Source of the DNA: Thalassobaculum sp. OXR-137
GTDB taxonomy: Bacteria; Pseudomonadota; Alphaproteobacteria; Thalassobaculales; Thalassobaculaceae
Assembly: GCF_034377285.1 (NCBI RefSeq)
Contig: NZ_CP139715.1
Coordinates: 5,374,501-5,438,500, forward strand
Direction: 5' to 3'
DNA length: 64,000 nt
The notes under the pieces were generated by a model. The model did no database searches. It was not told where the DNA came from and saw only the letters and a program-made list of their open reading frames with translations. Shown here piece after piece: positions 20,004 through 29,009 of this stretch; position 1 is the first letter of the stretch, and the number at the start of each line of letters is the position of its first letter. The position numbers were made by a program, and so were the translations under genes.

Positions 20004-20777
20004 ATGGCCAACCGTTTCGACCTCACCGGCAAGACCGCCCTCGTCACCGGGGCGAGCCAGGGACTGGGGGCCGGCTTCGCCAAGACCCTGGCCGAGGCCG
20101 GCGCGAAGGTGGCCCTGGCCGCCCGTCAGACCGGCAAGCTGGAAGCCCTGAAGGCCGAGATCGAGGCCGCCGGCGGCACCGCCGCCGCCGTCGCCATGGA
20201 CGTGACCGACCCGGGCTCCGTCTCCGCCGCCTTCGACGCCACGGAAGCCGAACTCGGGGTGGTGGACATCCTGGTGAACAACGCCGGCATCGCGGTCACC
20301 AAGCCGTTCCTGGAAGTCACGGTGGAAGACTGGGACTCGGTGCTCGACACCAACCTGAAGGGCTGTTTCCTGGCCGGCCAGGAGGCCGCGCGCCGGATGG
20401 CCGCCCGCCACGGCGAGGGCGGCGACGGCGGTTCGATCATCAACATCGCCAGCGTGCTGGGCCAGAGCGTGATCGGGCACCTGTCGGGTTACTGCACCTC
20501 CAAGGCCGCGCTGATCCAGCTCACCAAGTCCATGGCCCTGGAGCTGGCGCGGGTCGGCGTGCGGGTGAACGCCCTGGCGCCGGGCTATATCGAGACGCCG
20601 ATCAACACCGAGTTCTTCCACACCCCGGCCGGCGAGAAGCTGGTCAAGGGCATCCCCCAGCGCCAGCTCGGCCAGTCCGAGGATCTGGACGGCGGCCTGC
20701 TGCTGCTCGCCTCCGACGCGTCCAAATACATGACCGGGACGGTGGTGACCGTCGACGGCGGCTTCCTGGTGGCCTGA
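20004..20777 (+). CDS. SDR-family oxidoreductase
   Basis: 257 residues, ATG at 20004 with GAGGAGAG upstream. Motifs: GASQGLG for the nucleotide, NNAG, and the catalytic Ser-Tyr-Lys in NIASVLG and YCTSKAA. LAARQ after strand two hints at NADP use. It resembles FabG-like 3-oxoacyl reductases. It ends 3 bp before the acyl-CoA dehydrogenase, and a 3-hydroxyacyl-CoA dehydrogenase follows, so a role in acyl-CoA degradation is likely. Confidence 0.88.
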   Translation: MANRFDLTGKTALVTGASQGLGAGFAKTLAEAGAKVALAARQTGKLEALKAEIEAAGGTAAAVAMDVTDPGSVSAAFDATEAELGVVDILVNNAGIAVTKPFLEVTVEDWDSVLDTNLKGCFLAGQEAARRMAARHGEGGDGGSIINIASVLGQSVIGHLSGYCTSKAALIQLTKSMALELARVGVRVNALAPGYIETPINTEFFHTPAGEKLVKGIPQRQLGQSEDLDGGLLLLASDASKYMTGTVVTVDGGFLVA

Positions 20778-20780
20778 GCC

Positions 20781-22562
20781 ATGGCAGCACCCCTGATCGA
20801 TCCGCGCGACCTGGACTTCGCCCTATGGCTGGTCCTGGATGCCGAACAGCTCACCCGCTATGAGCGCTTCGCCGATCACGGGCGCGAGACCTTCGAGGCG
20901 GTGATCGAGACCGCCCGGCGCATCGCGGAGGAGAAGTTCCGCCCGCACGCCGCCAAGGCGGATGCCAACGAGCCCTATCTGGAGAACGGCAAGGTCGTGC
21001 TGATCCCGGAGATCGGCGAGGCGGTCCGCGCCTTCGCCGAGGCCGGGTTCATGGCCGCCCATCACGATGCCGACCGCGGCGGCATGCAGCTCCCCTGGAC
21101 CATCCAGCAGGCCGCCTTCGCCCATTTCAAGGCGGCCAACGTGCCGACCGCCGCCTATCCGTTCCTGACGATCGCCGCCGCCAACCTGATCCACGCCCAC
21201 GGCTCGGAGGAGCAGCAGCGGCTCTGGATGCAGCCGATGCTGGAGGGACGGTTCCTCGGCACCATGGCGCTGTCCGAGCCGCAGGCCGGCTCCTCCCTGT
21301 CCGACGTGCGCACCACCGCCCGGCTGCGCGAGGACGGCACCTATGCCATCAAAGGATCCAAGATGTGGACCTCGGGCGGCGAGCACGAGATCTCCGAGAA
21401 CATCGTCCACATGACGCTCGCCCGGATCGAGGGCGCACCGGCCGGGGTGAAGGGGCTGAGCCTGTTCATCGTGCCGCGCTACCGGCTGGACGAGGCCGGC
21501 AAGGCCGCGGCGCCGAACGGGGTGCGGCTGATCGGGCTGAACCACAAGATGGGCTATCGCGGCACGGTCAACACCGCGCTCAGCTTCGGCGAGGAGGACG
21601 ACTGCATCGGCTGGATCGTCGGCGAGCCGAACAAGGGCCTGCTGCAGATGTTCCACATGATGAACGAGGCGCGCGTCGGCGTGGCCTTCGGCGCCATCAT
21701 GCTGGCCTATCAGGGTTATCTGGAGAGCCTCGCCTATGCCCGCGAACGGCCCCAGGGCCGCCATCCGGGCGATAAGGATCCGACCACGCCGCAGCTTCCC
21801 CTGATCGAGCATGCCGACGTGAAGCGGATGCTGCTGCAGCAGAAGGCGGTGGCCGAGGGTGGGCTGATGCTGGCGCTCGATCTGGCGCTGCGCATCGACC
21901 GCATGAACCACGACCCGGCCCCGGATATCCGCCGGCGCGAGGGCATGCTGCTCGACTTCCTGACGCCGATCATCAAGGCCTGGTTCTCCGACCAGGCGCT
22001 GGTGGCGAACCACAACGCGATCCAGATCTTCGGCGGTTACGGCTATACCCGCGACTTCCCGGTCGAGCGGTTCTATCGCGACAACCGGCTGAACCCGATC
22101 CACGAGGGCACCAACGCGATCCAGGCGATCGACCTGCTGGGCCGCAAGGCGTCGATCCATCACGGGGCCGCCTTCTCTGCCGTGATCCAGGAAATCGACG
22201 ACGCGATCATCCAGGCCGCCGAAATCCCGGAAGCCGCCGAGATCCGAGACGCCACCCGCATCGCCCGCAACTGGCTGGTGGACACCACCCGCGAGCTGAC
22301 CCAGGCCGCACCGGAGATCGGTCCGATCCACCTGCTGGCCAATGCCGAGGCGTATATGGATCTGGCCGGGCTGGCGGTGTTCGGCTGGATCTGGACCCGC
22401 CAGGCGGTGGCCGCCGCACGGGAGGGTGGCGACTTCGCCCAGGGCAAGCTCGCCGCCGCCCGCTACGTCGCCCGCTGGGAGCTGCCTAGGGCCGAACAGC
22501 GCGCCCGGCTGCTGCAATCTCTCGACGCCACGCTTGTCGATGTGCAAGAGAGCTGGTTCTAG
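20781..22562 (+). CDS. acyl-CoA dehydrogenase, DmdC-like long form
   Basis: 593 residues, the length of acyl-CoA dehydrogenases that carry an extra C-terminal helical domain, such as DmdC. Visible motifs: MALSEPQAGSSLSDV (FAD/substrate loop), IFGGYGYTRDFPVERFYRD, and IHEGTNAIQ with the catalytic base Glu. It oxidises an acyl-CoA to the enoyl-CoA, passing electrons to ETF. Coupled to the upstream SDR (3-bp gap). Substrate could be methylmercaptopropionyl-CoA-like or an ordinary long or branched acyl-CoA; not decided. Confidence 0.9.
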   Translation: MAAPLIDPRDLDFALWLVLDAEQLTRYERFADHGRETFEAVIETARRIAEEKFRPHAAKADANEPYLENGKVVLIPEIGEAVRAFAEAGFMAAHHDADRGGMQLPWTIQQAAFAHFKAANVPTAAYPFLTIAAANLIHAHGSEEQQRLWMQPMLEGRFLGTMALSEPQAGSSLSDVRTTARLREDGTYAIKGSKMWTSGGEHEISENIVHMTLARIEGAPAGVKGLSLFIVPRYRLDEAGKAAAPNGVRLIGLNHKMGYRGTVNTALSFGEEDDCIGWIVGEPNKGLLQMFHMMNEARVGVAFGAIMLAYQGYLESLAYARERPQGRHPGDKDPTTPQLPLIEHADVKRMLLQQKAVAEGGLMLALDLALRIDRMNHDPAPDIRRREGMLLDFLTPIIKAWFSDQALVANHNAIQIFGGYGYTRDFPVERFYRDNRLNPIHEGTNAIQAIDLLGRKASIHHGAAFSAVIQEIDDAIIQAAEIPEAAEIRDATRIARNWLVDTTRELTQAAPEIGPIHLLANAEAYMDLAGLAVFGWIWTRQAVAAAREGGDFAQGKLAAARYVARWELPRAEQRARLLQSLDATLVDVQESWF

Positions 22563-22570
22563 AGTGCGAT

Positions 22571-22647
22571 CGGATCAGATCGGAACGGTCTGATCCGTGA
22601 ATCGCCCTCTGACCTATTAACTTTAGAGCAAATGTGAATTTGCTCTA
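22571..22647. repeat. dispersed intergenic repeat family 2, copy 2
   Basis: Hairpin CGGATCAG/CTGATCCG (22571-22578, 22590-22597), core CCCTCTGACCTATTA, then a perfect 10-bp hairpin TAGAGCAAAT-GTGA-ATTTGCTCTA (22624-22647 region). Relative to copy 1 the first stem differs by a matched pair change, preserving pairing. It begins nine bases after the acyl-CoA dehydrogenase stop. Confidence 0.8.
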
Positions 22648-22693
22648 GGACATACAAGCGCTCAATAGCTCACCCGTTCTGGAGGACGATCCC

Positions 22694-23566
22694 ATGACCA
22701 TCCAACGTCTCGGCGTATGCGGCGCCGGCATGATGGGTTCCGAAATCGCGCTGGTCTTCGCGCTCGCCGACGTCAAGGTCCGGCTGATGGACGCCAGCCA
22801 GGAGTACGTCGACAAGGCAATGGCCAAGCTGGAGAAGACGCTGGATTCCGGCATCGGCCGCGGCTTCTTCGCCGAGGAGGACAAGCCCCGGGCGCTAGCC
22901 AATATCGAGACCTTCACCGACGTGTCGACCTATGGCGACTGCGACCTGGTGATCGAGGCGATCACCGAGGATCAGGAAGCCAAGGGCGCGCTCTACAAGG
23001 AGCTCGACAAGGTCTGCAAGAAGGACGCGATCATCGCGTCGAACACCTCGTCGATCTCGATCTCGGTGCTGGCCTCCTACTTCTCCGAAGAGCGCCAGGG
23101 CAATTTCCTCGGCCTGCACTTCTTCTCCCCGGTCAGCCGGATGAAGCTCGTGGAAGTGATCAGCGGCATGGACAGCGATCCGGAGGTGGTGAAGCGCGCC
23201 ACCGCCATGGTCGAGCTGCCGGGCAAGACCCCGATCCAGGTCAAGGACGTGGTCGGCTTCGCGGTCAACCGCATCCTGTTCGCCATGTGGGACGAGGCGA
23301 TCCGCCTGGTCGAGGAAGGGGCCGCCACCCCGGCCGATATCGACACCGGCTGCCGTCTCGGCCTCGGCCACCCGGTCGGCCCGTTCGAGCTGATGGACAA
23401 CATCACCATCGACCTGACCCTGAAGGTCAGCCAGATCCTGGAAGACGCCTATGGCGACCGGATGCACACAAGGCCGACCATCAAGCAGCTCCACGCCGCC
23501 GGCCGCCTCGGCCGCCGCTACGGCCGCGGCTGGTACCGCTACCAGGACGGCAAGCGGGTCGACTGA
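22694..23566 (+). CDS. 3-hydroxyacyl-CoA dehydrogenase (3-hydroxybutyryl-CoA type)
   Basis: 290 residues, single-domain-pair HAD. NAD motif GVCGAGMMGSEIA at the start, SNTSSISIS, catalytic His in GLHFFSPVSRMKLVEV, and C-terminal GLGHPVGPFELMD. Oxidises 3-hydroxyacyl-CoA to 3-oxoacyl-CoA with NAD+. ATG preceded by GGAGGA at 22681-22686. It follows the SDR and acyl-CoA dehydrogenase but is separated from them by a repeat, so it may have its own promoter. Confidence 0.92.
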   Translation: MTIQRLGVCGAGMMGSEIALVFALADVKVRLMDASQEYVDKAMAKLEKTLDSGIGRGFFAEEDKPRALANIETFTDVSTYGDCDLVIEAITEDQEAKGALYKELDKVCKKDAIIASNTSSISISVLASYFSEERQGNFLGLHFFSPVSRMKLVEVISGMDSDPEVVKRATAMVELPGKTPIQVKDVVGFAVNRILFAMWDEAIRLVEEGAATPADIDTGCRLGLGHPVGPFELMDNITIDLTLKVSQILEDAYGDRMHTRPTIKQLHAAGRLGRRYGRGWYRYQDGKRVD

Positions 23567-23623
23567 GCGCCCGCCGCTCGTCGTCTCTCCTCCCGGAGAG
23601 GGAACAGCGCATAAAAGATGCAT

Positions 23624-23645
23624 GGGAGGCGGAATCCCGCCTCCC
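23624..23645 (+). terminator. perfect 9-bp hairpin after the hydroxyacyl-CoA dehydrogenase
   Basis: GGGAGGCGG-AATC-CCGCCTCCC lies 57 bp past the stop codon and ahead of hisZ. Stable G+C stem, but no T-run follows, so termination is plausible rather than shown. Confidence 0.5.
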
Positions 23646-23728
23646 CCGTTGCCCTGGCGGATCGTTTCCTTTAACAGAGGGCGCCACCTGACGGTGGAAC
23701 TGAGACGACCCGAAGGTATCTGCGTCCC

Positions 23729-24889
23729 GTGACCGACGATCCCGTCCTGGATCTTGCCCAGACCGCCCTGCTTCCGGCGGGCTTTCGTGACATCCTCGCC
23801 CCGAACGCGGCCAACGAGGCCCGGCTGATCGACCGCATGATGTCGACGGCGATCGGCCACGGCTACCTGCGGGTCAAGCCGCCGCTGATCGAATTCGAGA
23901 CCAGCCTGCTCCAGGGTCCGGGTGCCGCCACCGCCGAGCGCGTGTTCCGGCTGATGGACCCGATCTCCCAGCGCATGATGGGCCTGCGCGCCGACATGAC
24001 GGCGCAGGCGGCCCGCATCGCCACCACCCGGCTGAAGAACGCCCCGCGCCCCGTGCGGCTCTGCTACGCCGGCGAGGTGCTGCGCACCACCGCCAACCAG
24101 CTCAACCCCGAGCGCGAGGTCGTGCAGGTCGGTGCCGAGCTGATCGGCAGCCCGACCGCCGAGGCCGATGCCGAGATCATCCTGGTGGCGATCGAGGCCC
24201 TGCGCGCCGTCGGCGTGGAGCGCATCTCCCTCGACCTGATGGTGCCGACCCTGGTGCCGTCTGTGCTCGCCAAGCTCGGCCTGCCGGCCAAGGACCTGTC
24301 GGCCCTGCGCCAGGCGATCGACCGCAAGGACGTGGCCGCGGTGGAAGACCTGGCCGGCGACAGCGCCCCGGTGCTGGTCGGCCTGCTGGAGGCCGCCGGA
24401 CCGCGCACCGAGGCGATGCAGGCTCTGGCCAGGCTCGATCTGCCGGCCGACGCCCGCGAAGCCCTGGACCGGCTGACAGACGTGGTCGAGCTGGTGGTCG
24501 CCGTCCTGCCCGACCTGTCGATCACCCTGGATCCGGCCGAGAACCGCGGATTCGAGTATCACACCGGCATCGCCTTCAGCCTGTTCGCCCGCGGCGTGCG
24601 CGCCGAGATGGGCCGCGGCGGGCGCTACCGGCCGAACCATGATCCGAAGGGCACGGCCACCGGCTTCACCCTGTATCTCGAGCGCGTGCTCCAGGCCCTG
24701 CCCGATCCGAAACGCCCGCAGACGGTCTTCGTCCCGCACGGCACGCCGCGCGATCAGGCGGCGGCCCTTCGCGCCGAGGGCCGGATCACGGTGGCCGGCC
24801 TGTCGCCGGTGGACGATGCCGAGGCGGAAGCCCGGCGCATGGGCTGCAGTTTCATTCTCCGCGACGGCCAGGTGGCCGCGCTGAACTGA
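23729..24889 (+). CDS. hisZ: ATP phosphoribosyltransferase regulatory subunit
   Basis: 386 residues resembling a histidyl-tRNA synthetase catalytic core: motif-2 region RPVRLCYAGEVLR and ENRGFEYHTGIAF, with a shortened C-terminus and no anticodon domain. HisZ joins short HisG to form the hetero-octamer that performs and feedback-controls the first step of histidine synthesis. The matching short hisG is in this window at 58786-59448. Start is GTG at 23729. It is followed by purA 39 bp on, a common alphaproteobacterial pairing. Confidence 0.95.
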   Translation: MTDDPVLDLAQTALLPAGFRDILAPNAANEARLIDRMMSTAIGHGYLRVKPPLIEFETSLLQGPGAATAERVFRLMDPISQRMMGLRADMTAQAARIATTRLKNAPRPVRLCYAGEVLRTTANQLNPEREVVQVGAELIGSPTAEADAEIILVAIEALRAVGVERISLDLMVPTLVPSVLAKLGLPAKDLSALRQAIDRKDVAAVEDLAGDSAPVLVGLLEAAGPRTEAMQALARLDLPADAREALDRLTDVVELVVAVLPDLSITLDPAENRGFEYHTGIAFSLFARGVRAEMGRGGRYRPNHDPKGTATGFTLYLERVLQALPDPKRPQTVFVPHGTPRDQAAALRAEGRITVAGLSPVDDAEAEARRMGCSFILRDGQVAALN

Positions 24890-24928
24890 CTTGGGGCCGC
24901 ACAGGCCCGGAAGACTGAGGACAACGGT

Positions 24929-26221
24929 ATGAGCAATGTCGCGGTGATCGGCGCCCAGTGGGGCGACGAGGGCAAAGGCAAGATCGTCGACTGGCTGTCG
25001 GAGCGTGCCGACGTGGTCGTGCGGTTCCAGGGCGGCCATAACGCCGGCCATACCCTGGTCATCGGCAACCAGACCTTCAAGCTGAGCCTCCTGCCCTCCG
25101 GCGTGGTCCGCAAGGGCAAGCTGTCGGTGATCGGCAACGGCGTGGTGGTCGATCCCTGGGCCTTCGTGGCCGAGAAGCAGCGGATCGAGGAACAGGGCAT
25201 CGTCCTGACCCCCGACGATCTCCAGGTTTCCGAGGTCGCCGCCCTGATCCTGCCGGTGCACCGGATGCTCGACCAGGCCCGCGAGAGCGCGCGCGGCGAC
25301 AAGAAGATCGGCACCACCGGCCGCGGCATCGGCCCGGCCTACGAGGACAAGGTCGGCCGCCGGGCGATCCGCGTCGGCGACCTGGCCGAACCGGAGACCG
25401 TGAAGGCGAAGGCCGCCTATCTCGCCGAGCACCACAACGCCTATCTGCGCGGCCTCGGCCAGCCGGAGATCGACGCGGACGCGCTGGTCGCCGAGCTCAT
25501 GGACATCGCGCCGCAGATCCTGCCCTATGCCTGCCGCGTCTCCGAGCGGCTGGACGCCGCGCGGCGCGCCGGCAAACGGATCCTGTTCGAGGGTGCGCAG
25601 GCGGTGATGCTGGACGTCGACCACGGCACCTATCCGTTCGTCACCTCCTCGAACACCGTCGCCGGTCAGGCCGCCACCGGCTCGGGCATCGGCCCGACCT
25701 CCATCGGCACCGTGCTGGGCATCGCCAAGGCCTACACGACCCGCGTCGGCGAAGGTCCGTTCCCGACCGAGCTGACCGACGAGATCGGCAAGCTCCTGGG
25801 CGAGCGCGGCAAGGAGTTTGGCGTCGTCACCGGCCGTCCGCGCCGCTGCGGCTGGTTCGACGCCGTCATGGTCCGCCAGGCGGTGCGCACCGGCGGCATC
25901 ACCGGCATCGCGCTGACCAAGCTCGACGTGCTGGACGGGCTGGAGGAACTGAAGGTCTGCGTCGGCTACAAGCTGGACGGCGAGACCATCGACTACTTCC
26001 CCGCCGGCATGGGCGCCCAGCAGCGGGTCGAGCCGGTGTTCGAGACCATCGAGGGCTGGACCGAGAGCACCAAGGGCGCGCGCTCCTGGGGCCAGCTTCC
26101 GGCCCCGGCGATCAAGTATATCCGCCGGATCGAGGAGCTGATCGGCGCGCCGGTCACCCTGCTGTCGACCTCGCCGGAGCGCGAGGACACGATCCTCATG
26201 GAAGATCCGTTCGCCGACTGA
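24929..26221 (+). CDS. purA: adenylosuccinate synthase
   Basis: 430 residues, full family length. N-terminal GTP-binding loop [16 protein letters not shown], then [10 protein letters not shown], the IMP-site [16 protein letters not shown], and [12 protein letters not shown]. Converts IMP and aspartate with GTP to adenylosuccinate in AMP synthesis. Lies directly behind hisZ, probably in one operon. Confidence 0.98.
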   Translation: MSNVAVIGAQWGDEGKGKIVDWLSERADVVVRFQGGHNAGHTLVIGNQTFKLSLLPSGVVRKGKLSVIGNGVVVDPWAFVAEKQRIEEQGIVLTPDDLQVSEVAALILPVHRMLDQARESARGDKKIGTTGRGIGPAYEDKVGRRAIRVGDLAEPETVKAKAAYLAEHHNAYLRGLGQPEIDADALVAELMDIAPQILPYACRVSERLDAARRAGKRILFEGAQAVMLDVDHGTYPFVTSSNTVAGQAATGSGIGPTSIGTVLGIAKAYTTRVGEGPFPTELTDEIGKLLGERGKEFGVVTGRPRRCGWFDAVMVRQAVRTGGITGIALTKLDVLDGLEELKVCVGYKLDGETIDYFPAGMGAQQRVEPVFETIEGWTESTKGARSWGQLPAPAIKYIRRIEELIGAPVTLLSTSPEREDTILMEDPFAD

Positions 26222-26324
26222 TCTTAACCACGCAACAGGCGGCCGGTGCAGGCCTTCGACCTCGCCGAACCGCGTGCTAGACTTCGGCCGCGCAGCCTGA
26301 TTCGCGCGGCTGGAGGAGCCTGAC

Positions 26325-28325
26325 GTGGCGGAGCCAATCGTCCTCAGGGAACGGATCGAGATCGACGCCGATCGCCCGCTCCCTGAGTTCAACATCCAGA
26401 ACGCGGCCGCCTATGCCGCGAGAGCCCGGCGGGAAAGCCAGGGCGAGCTCATCGCCTATGCCTGCGACCCGCGGATCCCGCATCGGCACGACGATCTGGA
26501 GACGATGCGGGGTTTCGTCACCAACGGGCTGATCCGCTTCGTCGAATGGGGCGTGGTCACCTGGCGTCCGCTCAACCGGCGGCTGGCGACGGTGGTCTAC
26601 GAGAAGCCGCTGGGCGGCCGTATCGCGTCGAAGGTCTCCGACACGATCCAGCCGATGAGCGACGACGTCATCACCCGCAACTTCCTGACCCCCGCCATGG
26701 GGGTGCTGCGCGACATGTCGGCGCGCGGCGTGCCGCATCGGGCGATCCGCCCGGACAACCTGTTCTATTCCGACAGCGCCAAGCGGCACATCATCCTGGG
26801 CGACGCGTTCACCGCACCGCCGGGCCTCAACAACCCGGTCTTCTGCGAGACCCTGGAACAGGGCATGGCCGATCCGGAGGCGCGCGGCCGCGGCGGCGTC
26901 AGCGACGACCTCTACGCCATCGGCGTCTGCGTCATCTTCCTGCTGCTCGGCCGCAATCCGGTCCACGAGTGGTCGCCGACGGAGATCATCGAGCGGAAGA
27001 TCGCGATCAGCTCCTATGCGGCGCTGACTGCCGGCCACCGCATCCAGATGAACATGGTCGAGCTGCTGCGCGGCCTGCTGGCCGACGACCCGAAGGACCG
27101 CTGGTCGGTACGCGAGGTCGAGCTGTGGATCGGCGGGCGGCGCCTGACCCCGAAGCAGGCCAAGCTGCCGCCGAAGGCCGCGCGGCCGATCACCATCGCC
27201 GGTCGCGACCACGACAACGTGCGGTCGGTGGCGGAGGCGCTGGGCCGCAACTGGATGGTCGCCGGCGACGTGGTCCGCGGCCAGGATTTCGACAACTGGA
27301 TCCGCCGCAGCCTGACCGACGAACGGGTCACCGACGCGATCACCAAGACGCTCGGCAGCCAGCAGATCCTGGCGAAGACGCCGGATTCGGAAAACCCCCG
27401 CCTGGTCACCCGCGCCTGCATGGCGCTCGATGCCAACGCCCCGCTGCGGCACAAGGGATTCAGCGCCCACGTGGACGGTGTCGGCACGGCGCTCGCCATC
27501 GGTTTCGACCGCGAGGACATCCGCCAGAAGGTCGCCGACTTCATCAACGGCAAGTTCATCGGCGCCTGGATGTCGCTGCAGACCCGCAGCCGCTCCGACC
27601 TGGCCGAGATCTACGGCCTCTTCGACAAGCTGCCGGTCCCCCTGAGCATGGTCGGCGTCGGCTATGGGATCGAGCGGGTTCTGTACGAGCTCAACAAGAA
27701 CCTGCACTGCCAGTCGCCGCTGATCGAGCCGTTCTTCGTGACCACGATCGACCGCCTGGTGCCCGCCCTGGAGGGCGCGTCCAAAGGGCGGGACCGCCCG
27801 CGCACGCCGGTCGACCGGCATATCGCCGCCTTCGCCGCCGCGCGCACCACCGACGTGGACGAGCGGCATCTTCGGGCGCTGTCGAACAACACCCCCGGGG
27901 GCACCGACCACATCCTGGCCGCCCTGTCCCTGCTCGCCCGGATCCAAGCGATGGCCAAGAACGGTCCGGCGCCGACCTTGGCGGCCTGGTTCGCCGAGCT
28001 GATGGAGCCGGCAGTCAACAGCTTCCACAACCTGAAGCAGCGCAAGGCGATCGAGGCCAATGTCGCCCGCGCCGCCGAGACCGGGATGCTGTTGGAACTG
28101 CAGGCCATCTACGCCGATCAGAAGGCGATCCAGCGCGACCAGCACGGCTATGCCCAGGCACAGCAGGAACACCGCTACTGCGGCGCGCAGATCGAGCAGC
28201 TCTCCCTGGAGCTGAACAACCGGGAGCACATGGCCTCCGAGCTCGGCGAGCAGGTGGCGGCCGTCACCTCCGGCGTGGTCGGCAGCCTGGGCTCCACGGC
28301 CATCATCGTCATGTACATGTTCTAA
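26325..28325 (+). CDS. kinase-like (probable pseudokinase) protein with C-terminal hydrophobic tail
   Basis: 666 residues from GTG 26325, with GGAGGAG six bases upstream. The first 290 residues look like a degenerate protein-kinase fold: VYEKPLGG as hinge (about 91-98), HRAIRPDN at 138-145 in place of HRDxKPxN, and LGDAF at 158-162 in place of DFG; SDDLYAIGV matches the conserved helix F Asp. No Gly-rich loop or catalytic HRD Asp is visible, so phosphotransfer is doubtful. The middle is helical and unknown; residues about 570-640 look coiled-coil. The last 17 residues are hydrophobic and could anchor it in the membrane. A membrane protein gene follows after 40 bp. Confidence 0.65.
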   Translation: MAEPIVLRERIEIDADRPLPEFNIQNAAAYAARARRESQGELIAYACDPRIPHRHDDLETMRGFVTNGLIRFVEWGVVTWRPLNRRLATVVYEKPLGGRIASKVSDTIQPMSDDVITRNFLTPAMGVLRDMSARGVPHRAIRPDNLFYSDSAKRHIILGDAFTAPPGLNNPVFCETLEQGMADPEARGRGGVSDDLYAIGVCVIFLLLGRNPVHEWSPTEIIERKIAISSYAALTAGHRIQMNMVELLRGLLADDPKDRWSVREVELWIGGRRLTPKQAKLPPKAARPITIAGRDHDNVRSVAEALGRNWMVAGDVVRGQDFDNWIRRSLTDERVTDAITKTLGSQQILAKTPDSENPRLVTRACMALDANAPLRHKGFSAHVDGVGTALAIGFDREDIRQKVADFINGKFIGAWMSLQTRSRSDLAEIYGLFDKLPVPLSMVGVGYGIERVLYELNKNLHCQSPLIEPFFVTTIDRLVPALEGASKGRDRPRTPVDRHIAAFAAARTTDVDERHLRALSNNTPGGTDHILAALSLLARIQAMAKNGPAPTLAAWFAELMEPAVNSFHNLKQRKAIEANVARAAETGMLLELQAIYADQKAIQRDQHGYAQAQQEHRYCGAQIEQLSLELNNREHMASELGEQVAAVTSGVVGSLGSTAIIVMYMF

Positions 28326-28365
28326 CCTGCCCGACTTTCCGCTGACCCAGGACCCCTAGCCCGCA

Positions 28366-28869
28366 ATGAGCGCAAACGCCGCCAGTTCCGCCGCAACCCG
28401 GACGATCATGGTCGTCATCGTCGCCGTCGGTGCGGTGCTGTTCCTTCCGTCGATGATGCTGGTGGTGGTCGGGATGATCCCGACCATGGCCGCGATGCTG
28501 ACGGACCGGCGCCGGGAGAAATACGCCACGCTCTGCGTCGGCTGCATGAACTTCACGGGCGTCCTGCCGTTCATGGTCGAGCTGTGGACCCGGGACCACA
28601 GCTACGAGCATGCCTTCTCCATCATGGCCTCGCCCTTCACCTGGCTGGTCATGTTCGGGGCGGCGGCGATCGGCTGGGCGATCTATTTCGTGGCGCCGGG
28701 GATCGTCGGCATGTTCATCGCCATGCGCGCCGACCAGCGGATGCAGCGATTGCGGCGGCGTCAGCGCGATCTGGTGGAGGAATGGGGTCCCGGCGTGGCG
28801 GGCAGCAACGACAAGGACGAAGAGGAGGCCGGCAAGAAGGCCGGCCGCCGGGCGGGCGGGCGCGAGTAG
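28366..28869 (+). CDS. small inner-membrane protein of unknown function
   Basis: 167 residues with a hydrophobic N-terminal segment (about 12-43), a second weaker one (about 60-75) and a third (about 88-120), followed by a charged cytoplasmic tail RLRRRQRD and a Lys/Glu-rich end. No family recognised. It sits 40 bp behind the pseudokinase-like gene and likely shares its transcript, suggesting a membrane partner. Confidence 0.65.
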   Translation: MSANAASSAATRTIMVVIVAVGAVLFLPSMMLVVVGMIPTMAAMLTDRRREKYATLCVGCMNFTGVLPFMVELWTRDHSYEHAFSIMASPFTWLVMFGAAAIGWAIYFVAPGIVGMFIAMRADQRMQRLRRRQRDLVEEWGPGVAGSNDKDEEEAGKKAGRRAGGRE

Positions 28870-28900
28870 GAGCCCTGCCGCGCCCGCCTTGGAACACGAT

Positions 28901-28994
28901 CGGTCCAGATCGACTCGACCTGAACCGTAAAGCGTCGTCTAACCCTTTCAAGATAGGGCAAATTCACACGATCGGATGTTTCCATCTGATCGTG
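28901..28994. repeat. dispersed intergenic repeat family 2, copy 3
   Basis: Hairpin CGGTCCAG/CTGAACCG (28901-28908, 28920-28927; one mismatch that is a G-U pair on the minus-strand RNA), core GTCGTCTAACCCTTTCA, GGGCAAA, then a 12-bp stem CACGATCGGATG/CATCTGATCGTG with loop TTTC. It separates the converging membrane-protein and rpoH genes and may serve as a two-way terminator. Confidence 0.8.
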
Positions 28995-29009
28995 ATGTGC
29001 TCCGGGGCT

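Noticed and set aside
22895-26395. 1166-residue minus-strand open frame
   Set aside because: Antisense of the dehydrogenase, hisZ and purA, which are clear genes on the plus strand.
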